6,954 nucleotides of DNA from an uncultured Bacilli bacterium (GTDB lineage: Bacteria; Bacillota_I; Bacilli_A; RF39; UBA660): NCBI GenBank assembly GCA_947625365.1, contig CANQNZ010000063.1, positions 1 to 6,954 on the forward strand. Reading direction: 5' to 3'. Position numbers and translations under genes: made by a program. The notes under the pieces were generated by a model. The model was not told the origin of the DNA. It was given only the letters and a program-made list of their open reading frames with translations, and ran no database searches. Of this stretch, positions 1 through 5,449 are shown in pieces (within the stretch, counting starts at the first letter, position 1; each line of letters opens with the position of its first letter).

Positions 1-1661
1 CTTGCTACTGATAAAGCAATAATAGCATCTAATTTACTAATTTCTTCAGCGGTAGCTTTTAAATTAAATATTTCTTTTTTTATTTTATCTTTTATTTCTA
101 AAAATAATGTATATTCTAATTCAACAATCTTTTCTTCGGCATTTAATACTAACGCTTCTTTTTCTTTTAATAAAGGCGTTATAAATCTTTCACAATTAGT
201 TAGAGTTTGACGTCTTTCCCAACCCCACTGAGGGTCAATATCTTTTAAATTACTTTTACTAACTTCAATATAATAACCAAATACCCTATTATAACCAACT
301 TTTAAATTTTTAATTCCTGTTCTTTCTTTTTCTTTAGCTTCTAATGAAGTAATAAATTCTTTACCACCACTACGAATGCTTCTTAGTTCATCTAATTCGG
401 CATTATATCCTTCTTTAATAAGAGAACCTTCTTTAATACTTAGAGGAGGATTTTCAATAATCGCTTTATCTAAAAGTTCATATAATTCTTGATGGTCTTT
501 AATTTTCATTGTAAATTTTAATTCTTTAACTTTTTCAATAATACTAGGTAATACTTTTAAAGAGTTTTTGATTTGAATAACATCACGAGCATTAAGAATT
601 CCACAAATAACTTTAGCACATAGTCTTTCCATATCATACACTTCAAATAAATCTTTACGTAATTGTTCTTTAATAATAAATTCATTATTTAAAACTTCAA
701 TCATATCATAACGTTTTTCAATTTTATCTTTTTCTTTTAAAGGATATTGCATCCAATGTTTTAAACGTCTAGAGCCCATAGCCGTTTTAGTTTTATCTAA
801 AAGCCAGATTAAAGAATAAGTTCTTTCTTTTAATCTTAAAGTTTCAAATAATTCTAGATTACGAATAGTATGAATATCCATTATTAAATATTCATTTTTT
901 TCAACTATTTCTACTTCTTTAATATGAGATAAATCTTTAAGTTCTTTAATAACTAAATAATAAAGTAAATGTTTAATACCTGTTATAAAATGAATATCTT
1001 TAATATTTTCATATATACTTTGATATTCATCTTCTAAATATTCTGAATTTATATAAATACTTATACCATAATTATTTTTTAAAGTATCAACTAACTCCGC
1101 ATCCGTATTATCAGCAAGAACAACTGCTTTTAAATTTAAATTTAATACTTCGCTTAAGAGTTTATCTTTTTTATGAGGTAAAGCACATACATAAAAGTGC
1201 CCAGTAGAAACATCTGCATAAGTTAAGATATATTTAGTTTTAAAATCTAAAATACTACCAATGTAATTATTATCATATTCTTTTAAAAAGTCTAAATCAA
1301 CTAAAGTACCTTTACTAACCACTTGAACAACTCCTCTTTTAACCATCCCTTTAGTTGTTTTAGGGTCTTCTAATTGTTCACAAATAGCTACTTTATATCC
1401 TTTATTAACTAGTTTTTCTAAATAGGGTTTAGCCGAATGAAAAGGAACACCACACATAGGAATTCGTTCTTTTAAACCAGCGTTTTTGCCAGTTAAAGTT
1501 AATTCTAATTCTCTTGAGGCTAAAATGCCATCTTCAAAAAATAATTCATAGAAATCCCCTAAACGAAAAAATAATATTTCTTCTTCATATTTATCTTTGA
1601 TTTCCATGTATTGTTTCATCATTGGCGAAAGTTCCGCCCTATTTACTTCACTTCTTTTCAC
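1..1661 (-). CDS. mutS: DNA mismatch repair protein MutS (3' end outside window)
   Basis: MutS recognises mismatches and small loops in newly replicated DNA and recruits the rest of the repair machinery in the cytoplasm. The 553 visible residues are collinear with the family. The mismatch-binding Phe-x-Glu lies in GDFYE (F37, E39; F36/E38 in E. coli), followed by IPMCGVPFHS at 67-76 and KGYKVAICEQ. The core-domain block RNLELFETLRLKERT starts near residue 267, and the clamp/core block GYNRVFGYYIEV starts at 456. Translation stays open to the window edge, and the Walker A/B ATPase and dimerisation domain are not included. E. coli and B. subtilis MutS are about 850-860 residues. I chose GTG at 1661 because GGGTG sits 6 bases upstream and it gives an N-terminus one residue longer than E. 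coli MutS. GTG at 1670 is an alternative. ATG at 1622 would cut into the conserved LSPMMKQY start. It has its own promoter, separate from the upstream operon. Confidence 0.96.
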   Translation of the reverse strand, partial: MKRSEVNRAELSPMMKQYMEIKDKYEEEILFFRLGDFYELFFEDGILASRELELTLTGKNAGLKERIPMCGVPFHSAKPYLEKLVNKGYKVAICEQLEDPKTTKGMVKRGVVQVVSKGTLVDLDFLKEYDNNYIGSILDFKTKYILTYADVSTGHFYVCALPHKKDKLLSEVLNLNLKAVVLADNTDAELVDTLKNNYGISIYINSEYLEDEYQSIYENIKDIHFITGIKHLLYYLVIKELKDLSHIKEVEIVEKNEYLIMDIHTIRNLELFETLRLKERTYSLIWLLDKTKTAMGSRRLKHWMQYPLKEKDKIEKRYDMIEVLNNEFIIKEQLRKDLFEVYDMERLCAKVICGILNARDVIQIKNSLKVLPSIIEKVKELKFTMKIKDHQELYELLDKAIIENPPLSIKEGSLIKEGYNAELDELRSIRSGGKEFITSLEAKEKERTGIKNLKVGYNRVFGYYIEVSKSNLKDIDPQWGWERRQTLTNCERFITPLLKEKEALVLNAEEKIVELEYTLFLEIKDKIKKEIFNLKATAEEISKLDAIIALSVA

Positions 1662-1667
1662 TTCAAA

Positions 1668-1672
1668 CACCC
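1668..1672 (-). promoter_or_regulatory. Ribosome binding site deciding the mutS start
   Basis: GGGTG ends 6 bases before the GTG at 1661. It resembles the GGTGAT and GGTGAG sites before the protease gene and the ylbJ-like gene, which match the 3' part of a Gram-positive Shine-Dalgarno sequence. The site overlaps the alternative GTG at 1670. It is weak in itself, and the call rests mainly on spacing and on agreement with the family N-terminus. Confidence 0.45.
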
Positions 1673-1679
1673 ATAAACT

Positions 1680-1688
1680 ATTATAACA
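1680..1688 (-). promoter_or_regulatory. Extended -10 promoter of mutS
   Basis: The minus strand reads TGTTATAAT, a perfect extended -10 element (TGn plus TATAAT). No good -35 is present; the hexamer at 17-base spacing is GGAAAA, which extended -10 promoters can tolerate. Initiation would fall near 1673-1674, only about a dozen bases before the GTG at 1661. The T-run of the preceding terminator directly abuts it. Confidence 0.6.
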
Positions 1689-1712
1689 AAAAAATCAGGA
1701 ATTTTCCTAATT
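1688..1712 (-). terminator. Intrinsic terminator after the 233-residue gene
   Basis: On the minus strand, 8-base arms AATTAGGA (1705-1712) and TCCTGATT (1693-1700) pair with one T-G wobble around the loop AAAT. A run of seven T (1688-1694) follows. It starts 10 bases after the stop of the 1723-2424 gene. The stem is AT-rich, so termination may be only partial, which would let some transcription continue into mutS. Confidence 0.6.
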
Positions 1713-1722
1713 TATATGTAAA

Positions 1723-2424
1723 TTATTTTTTCATTTTATCTTTAAGACGAGTATAGAAGGTCTTATTTCTAATCGGTAATTCTTGTTGTCTAAAAGTATA
1801 ATTGGTATCAGCTTCTAAATATTCTACTAAACTTGCCATCGCTTCCGGATAATCTTCATCACATATATAATAACCATCTATTACTTCTTCATCCGGATTA
1901 AATACTCTAGTTAAGGCGATTTTGCCATCTTCTAACACTTCTTTGCGATACAAAGGACCACTACTATATTTATCATAATATTTAGATGCTTTTTTATTAT
2001 CATCTAAAGATGGTTTTTCTAACTCATCTAATTGTTTCATTATAAAAACATTATCATTTTTTCTTATAAAATATTTAGTATTAGAATGTTGTTTTAAATC
2101 ATATACACTAGAATATAATACATTTAAAGTTTTATATTCTGCATTATCAATTAAAACAGCCACTATTTCATTTCCATCTTCTACTAGATTACTAACATTA
2201 TTTGTATTTACACATAATAAATGATCTACAATGTATGTCCCATTAGGGATATTAAATTTACGGCGATAATTTTCACCACACTTTGTCAAAGTAAATAATT
2301 TATCATATAAGCCATACTCTCTTAAAAGTTCAACTTCGCTTTTCCCAATGTTTTCTTCCTTTTTCATAAGCTCACCAAGATAAGCCATGTATTCTACAAA
2401 ATAAGTATTTTCATTTTTTTCCAT
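1723..2424 (-). CDS. Uncharacterised 233-residue cytoplasmic protein
   Basis: I do not recognise this family. The protein is hydrophilic and rich in Glu, Asp, Lys, Tyr and Asn, with no signal peptide or membrane segment, so it is probably cytoplasmic. Visible features are an N-terminal probable helix (VEYMAYLGELMKKEE), two isolated Cys (C49 in KCGENYRRKF and C71 in LLCVNTNN), a Lys-rich stretch around SLDDNKKASKYYDKY, and an acidic C-terminal part with GYYICDEDYPEAM before a basic tail ending KDKMKK. No catalytic motif stands out. It follows the YlbL-like protease gene by 12 bases. Its ribosome binding site AGGGGG (2433-2438) overlaps that gene's TAG stop and lies 8 bases before the ATG, so the two are surely co-transcribed. 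A terminator follows. It is a real gene by codon use, signals and operon position; its function is unknown. Confidence 0.8.
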   Translation of the reverse strand: MEKNENTYFVEYMAYLGELMKKEENIGKSEVELLREYGLYDKLFTLTKCGENYRRKFNIPNGTYIVDHLLCVNTNNVSNLVEDGNEIVAVLIDNAEYKTLNVLYSSVYDLKQHSNTKYFIRKNDNVFIMKQLDELEKPSLDDNKKASKYYDKYSSGPLYRKEVLEDGKIALTRVFNPDEEVIDGYYICDEDYPEAMASLVEYLEADTNYTFRQQELPIRNKTFYTRLKDKMKK

Positions 2425-2432
2425 TTAACATT

Positions 2433-2438
2433 CCCCCT
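2433..2438 (-). promoter_or_regulatory. Ribosome binding site overlapping the protease stop codon
   Basis: AGGGGG lies 8 bases before the ATG of the 233-residue gene, and its first two bases are the last two of the TAG stop of the upstream protease gene. This arrangement favours coupled translation. Confidence 0.65.
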
Positions 2439-3450
2439 ACAAATTTAAATTTTTTAATTGGTCAATAATTCCTGATAAATGTTTATCAGTAAGAATTATT
2501 ATATCGTAATTTTTTTCTTTTGCAATCTTTTTTGCTTCTTTATAATTTTCTTGAGGACATATAAATATATCAGCTTTATTTTTAACCGCCCCAATTAATT
2601 TATATTTAATACCTCCTATTTCCCCAATATTTCCATCTTTATCAATTGTTCCTGTACCAACAATATTTTTGCCTTTCGTAATATCTTCTTTAGTCAAGGT
2701 ATTATAAATGCCTAAGGCCATCATCATTCCCCCAGATGGACCATACTCACTATTTTTGGTTTTTATTTTAATATTATCTTGAGTTTTTAAATCGTAAGTT
2801 GTTATTAAAGATATACCTGTTTTAAGTCCTGCTTCGGTATCGTAAACTTTTATAGTTACATTTTTTTGCTTATTATCTCGTAATACTTCTAAATTAATTA
2901 AATCACCAGGTATATGCGATTCAACTATAGTTTTATAATCATTTAAAGAGGTTATTTCTTGACCATCAGCTTTTACTATTTCATCGTATAACTTTAATTT
3001 AGTATCAGCTTCTTTAGCAATATAAACTACGGTATTATGCATTTTTTTAATTTCATAATCTCTATTTAATAAAGATAAAGATGCTATTGTCGCATTATTT
3101 ACTGCTTCTTCAAAATATAATTTATCTTTTTTTATCATATCAGACATGCTTTCATCTTCTAAAGTTAAATCACTTTTAGGTTCTATGTCCCAGTCAGGGA
3201 TAACATAAGAAGCTAACATAAAAGGAATAGAACCTTTTACCATAGAAACATAAGCCATTTGCAATTTACCATCCGCCTCATATTCATTTTTGGCACTAAT
3301 GCGATTTTCCAAATCAATTGCTCCTCCTGGAGCATATACAACATAAGGTAATTCTACCCAAAACAGTAAATTTAAACCAATAATAATTAGTAAAAACAAC
3401 CAATTTTCTAATATAAATTTTTTTACTTTATCATAAATTTTACTAAACAC
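2437..3450 (-). CDS. ylbL: YlbL/DdcP-type membrane-anchored PDZ and Lon-like (S16) protease
   Basis: This is a single-pass membrane serine protease with its catalytic part outside the cytoplasm. In B. subtilis, YlbL (DdcP) helps end the DNA-damage checkpoint by degrading the division inhibitor YneA; whether it does that here is inference. A short basic N-terminus precedes one membrane segment (about 15-33) and the family hallmark LPYVVYAPG (34-42). A PDZ-like domain covers about 140-205, and a Lon-type proteolytic domain runs to the C-terminus. The catalytic Ser is S239 in YGPSGG. The catalytic Lys is K284 in IGGIKYKLIGA, the same 45-residue spacing that I recall for YlbL. Length 337 matches the roughly 341 of B. 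subtilis. The start is GTG, with GGTGAT 5 bases upstream. It leads an operon with the 233-residue gene and is transcribed divergently from the ylbJ-like gene. Confidence 0.93.
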   Translation of the reverse strand: MFSKIYDKVKKFILENWLFLLIIIGLNLLFWVELPYVVYAPGGAIDLENRISAKNEYEADGKLQMAYVSMVKGSIPFMLASYVIPDWDIEPKSDLTLEDESMSDMIKKDKLYFEEAVNNATIASLSLLNRDYEIKKMHNTVVYIAKEADTKLKLYDEIVKADGQEITSLNDYKTIVESHIPGDLINLEVLRDNKQKNVTIKVYDTEAGLKTGISLITTYDLKTQDNIKIKTKNSEYGPSGGMMMALGIYNTLTKEDITKGKNIVGTGTIDKDGNIGEIGGIKYKLIGAVKNKADIFICPQENYKEAKKIAKEKNYDIIILTDKHLSGIIDQLKNLNL

Positions 3451-3463
3451 TTAATATCACCAT

Positions 3464-3469
3464 TATAAT
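3464..3469 (+). promoter_or_regulatory. Probable -10 box of the ylbJ-like gene
   Basis: A plus-strand TATAAT overlaps the divergent ylbL promoter, so the two RNA polymerase sites would compete. No TG extension is present, and the hexamer at 17-base spacing (TACTAA, 3441-3446) is a poor -35. Initiation would fall near 3476, about 17 bases before the ATG at 3493. If the gene is sporulation-controlled as in Bacillus, another sigma factor might be used instead. Confidence 0.35.
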
Positions 3470-3476
3470 TATAGCA
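3468..3476 (-). promoter_or_regulatory. Extended -10 promoter of the ylbL operon
   Basis: The minus strand reads TGCTATAAT, directly followed by a second TATAAT (3462-3467). No convincing -35 is seen. Initiation from the first element would fall near 3461, at the start of the ribosome binding site GGTGAT, giving a leader of about 10 bases before the GTG at 3450. Confidence 0.55.
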
Positions 3477-3492
3477 AATTAAAAGGTGAGTT

Positions 3493-4377
3493 ATGAAAAA
3501 AAATGGTAAAGAATTAATTATTTTAATTATGTTTACGTTAATTTTAATCGCGACTTTGACCCATAGCACCCTTATTGTGCAAAGCATTAAAGATTGTACG
3601 CAAGTATGGTTATTTAAATTATTTCCTTCTTTATTTCCTTTTTTAGTTTTAGGTAATATTTTAATTAATTATAACTTTGGTTATTATCTATGTCGAATTT
3701 TTAAATTTAAAAGTAATGAAATTGTCGTTTTCTTTCTTTCCCTTATCTCTGGTTTTCCCTCAAGTGCTAAATATACAAGAGAAATGTATTTAAAAAAACT
3801 ATTAAAAAAGGAAAATGCTGATAATGTTTTATGTTACTCCTTTTTTGCTAATCCTTTATTTTTAATGACTGTATTAAAACCTTCTTTTTCTCTCAAAATA
3901 ATTATTTTGATTATTTTAAGTCACTATTTAGCAAATGTCTTTATAGCCTTTGGTTTTAAAAAATCTCATGAAAAAATAATAAAGTTAGAAACTAATCAAA
4001 ATTTAGGTACTATCATTTCTTTAAGTATTAAAGAAGGAATTAATACTTTATTACTAATTTTAGGTACTATTACTTTTTATAATATTATTATTACTTTACT
4101 TAAAGATATCATTAAAAATAAATCATTTATGTTTTTTTTATCAGGTTTATTAGAATTTTCACAAGGTTTAAATAATTTAAATGGACTAGATGTTTCTTTA
4201 TATTTAAAAGCTTTAATGGCTTTAATATTTATTAGTTTTGGTAGTTTATCTATTTTAACTCAAATAAAAAGTATCATAAGTGATACTAATTTAAATTTTG
4301 CTAAATTTGTTAAGTTCCGTTTGGTACACGTATGTCTTTCTTTAATTTTATTTTCTGGTTTTTACTTATTAGTATAA
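3493..4377 (+). CDS. ylbJ: YlbJ-like multipass membrane protein (nucleoside-recognition/Gate family)
   Basis: This integral membrane protein resembles YlbJ, a sporulation-associated protein of the Gate (nucleoside recognition) transporter-like family; its transported substrate is unknown. Family landmarks in order are LFPSLFPFLVLGNIL (43-57), SGFPSSAK (86-93), FANPLF (118-123), a GLLEFSQGLNNL block (218-229) matching the usual G-x-x-E-x-x-x-G pattern, and SFGSLSILTQIKS (248-260), which corresponds to FGGLSxxxQ in relatives. About seven or eight hydrophobic segments are visible (near 9-27, 45-60, 77-90, 113-128, 134-154, 183-204, 238-262 and 277-293). At 294 residues it is clearly shorter than B. 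subtilis YlbJ (about 400). The start is set by AAGG 6 bases before the ATG. It is divergent from ylbL and overlaps the pilin-like gene tail to tail by 16 bases. Whether this organism sporulates cannot be told from the window. Confidence 0.82.
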   Translation: MKKNGKELIILIMFTLILIATLTHSTLIVQSIKDCTQVWLFKLFPSLFPFLVLGNILINYNFGYYLCRIFKFKSNEIVVFFLSLISGFPSSAKYTREMYLKKLLKKENADNVLCYSFFANPLFLMTVLKPSFSLKIIILIILSHYLANVFIAFGFKKSHEKIIKLETNQNLGTIISLSIKEGINTLLLILGTITFYNIIITLLKDIIKNKSFMFFLSGLLEFSQGLNNLNGLDVSLYLKALMALIFISFGSLSILTQIKSIISDTNLNFAKFVKFRLVHVCLSLILFSGFYLLV

Positions 4378-4949
4378 TAGCTTATTTCAATAGGATAATC
4401 ATTATCTTTAGAATCTTTTACATTTATTGTTGCCACATATAATGCTCCTGATACTTTTTCATCTTTTTTTAAATCAATTTGTCCTAAATTAATAGGATTA
4501 TTATTTTCATCTAGAAAGGACCATGTTTCTACAGGGCATGAATAATTACCACCATTATATGCTAAAGCTCCTTCTAAACAATTAATATAGTTTAAAGTTT
4601 TTTCACTTGTATTAATATTAAGAATAACATTATTTATAGGAATAGTTAAACCTTCTTGAGAGAAAGTTTTTCCCTCTAGACTACTATTTAATACTCTATT
4701 AGCCGAACAATTTAAAGTTACCCTAGTAGGTGAATTTTTGCTCATAGTGCAATTAGAAACATCTTTTATATCACTTTGGATTTTCTTTATAATTAAAGAT
4801 GTCTTTTCTTCATATTCAATCATATTTAAACTTTTATCATCCATATCTCTAATCGTCAGTAAAAGTCTTAGTAAAAAAATTAAAACTATTGAAATTAAAG
4901 CAATACTCACAATTAATTCAACCATGGTAAATCCCTTTTTATTTTTCAT
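4362..4949 (-). CDS. Prepilin-like protein (type IV pilin/pseudopilin), second gene of pair
   Basis: The protein has a class III signal peptide: basic leader MKNKKG, processing site G6|F7, and FTMVE with the conserved Glu at mature position 5. A roughly 20-residue hydrophobic helix follows. Such proteins are trimmed and N-methylated by a prepilin peptidase (PilD/ComC type) and assembled into pilus-like filaments. After the helix, residues 35-62 look like a continuing amphipathic helix. The rest is a globular domain with four Cys (67, 81, 124, 138) that could form disulfides outside the cell. At 195 residues with a long C-terminal domain it resembles minor pseudopilins (GspJ/ComGF size) more than a major pilin, but I cannot assign a subfamily. 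It overlaps the preceding gene by ATGA, with GAGGGG 2 bases before the ATG. No pilus ATPase or peptidase gene is in the window. Confidence 0.88.
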   Translation of the reverse strand: MKNKKGFTMVELIVSIALISIVLIFLLRLLLTIRDMDDKSLNMIEYEEKTSLIIKKIQSDIKDVSNCTMSKNSPTRVTLNCSANRVLNSSLEGKTFSQEGLTIPINNVILNINTSEKTLNYINCLEGALAYNGGNYSCPVETWSFLDENNNPINLGQIDLKKDEKVSGALYVATINVKDSKDNDYPIEISYYTNK

Positions 4950-5392
4950 GACCCCTCATACCTTTCTATTACAACATGAGAATAATAGTATTCTGTTTTA
5001 TTAGTTGCTGAATTAATTGCGGAAAATTGACCAATTAAAACGCAATCATCGGTACGAGAAGTACTAATAGTTTTTATATATTCTGGGAAATTATGTTCAG
5101 TGGGCATGCCGGCGCCTTTTAAATTTTCTGCTTTTACATAATAGTAAATACCACCCAAATTAAAACTGCTGTCTACTTTTTTATAAGTACCACAGTTTTC
5201 ACCTAAAGGGTCATTTAGCTCTTTAGCAACATTATATAGTCGATAATTATAAACTGCTTTATCATAATGATTTCTTTTTTTCTGGTCTCTTAGCAGCATT
5301 GTAAATGCTGCATAGATTGTTACTAAAGAAGTAGCTAATACCGCACATACGACAATAGTTTCAACAAATACAAAGCCCTTTTTATTTTTCAT
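4946..5392 (-). CDS. Prepilin-like protein (type IV pilin/pseudopilin), first gene of pair
   Basis: The leader MKNKKG is identical to that of the next gene, followed by FVFVE with the Glu at mature position 5 and a hydrophobic helix to about the LLRDQKKR stretch. This is a class III prepilin signal that needs a prepilin peptidase encoded elsewhere. The domain after the helix is short, about 110 residues, and Tyr-rich, with two Cys (NCG and DDCV) that could pair; a third Cys lies inside the membrane helix. I chose ATG at 5392 because it puts AGG of the AGGTAG site 9 bases upstream and gives the same leader as the neighbour. ATG at 5398 would add only Met-Ser and leaves 3 bases. It stops with TGA inside the start of the next gene, so the two are probably translationally coupled. 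Subfamily unknown; a minor pilin is plausible. Confidence 0.86.
   Translation of the reverse strand: MKNKKGFVFVETIVVCAVLATSLVTIYAAFTMLLRDQKKRNHYDKAVYNYRLYNVAKELNDPLGENCGTYKKVDSSFNLGGIYYYVKAENLKGAGMPTEHNFPEYIKTISTSRTDDCVLIGQFSAINSATNKTEYYYSHVVIERYEGS
4952..4957 (-). promoter_or_regulatory. Ribosome binding site inside the end of the first pilin-like gene
   Basis: GAGGGG lies 2 bases before the ATG at 4949 and is encoded by the last codons of the upstream gene. With the ATGA start/stop overlap it points to coupled translation. Spacing is unusually short, so reinitiation by the terminating ribosome is the likelier mechanism. Confidence 0.55.
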
Positions 5393-5398
5393 ACTCAT

Positions 5399-5404
5399 CT
5401 ACCT
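5399..5404 (-). promoter_or_regulatory. Ribosome binding site deciding the first pilin-like start
   Basis: AGGTAG lies immediately before ATG 5398 and 6 bases before ATG 5392. Its AGG core is 3 and 9 bases from the two starts, favouring 5392. The predicted transcription start (about 5404) coincides with the first base of this site. Confidence 0.5.
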
Positions 5405-5410
5405 AAATAG

Positions 5411-5440
5411 ATTATAACAAATATTACTAGAAGTTGCCAA
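5411..5440 (-). promoter_or_regulatory. Strong promoter of the pilin-like operon
   Basis: On the minus strand, TTGGCA (5435-5440; 5 of 6 match to TTGACA), an 18-base spacer, and the extended -10 TGTTATAAT (5411-5419). It lies 9 bases after the stop of the surface-protein gene. The pilin-like pair can therefore be transcribed independently of that gene, although no clear terminator separates them. Predicted initiation is near 5404. Confidence 0.72.
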
Positions 5441-5449
5441 TATATCTTA

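Noticed and set aside
1620..1622. ATG as the start of mutS
   Set aside because: It would remove the conserved LSP before MMKQY, has no well-placed ribosome binding site, and the sequence before it (GGCG...CGCC) is coding in the same frame.
1624..1638. Inverted repeat GGCG/CGCC as a regulatory hairpin inside mutS
   Set aside because: A 4-5 base stem in coding sequence for a conserved segment; likely chance.
4738..5004. An 88-codon plus-strand open frame with hydrophobic stretches
   Set aside because: It lies antisense to both pilin-like genes, whose class III leaders, codon use and ATGA coupling are convincing. It has no ribosome binding site, and its hydrophobicity is the complement of the pilin helices.
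5399..5449. Intrinsic terminator after the surface-protein gene
   Set aside because: No stem followed by a T-run is present; the gap is occupied by the pilin operon promoter.
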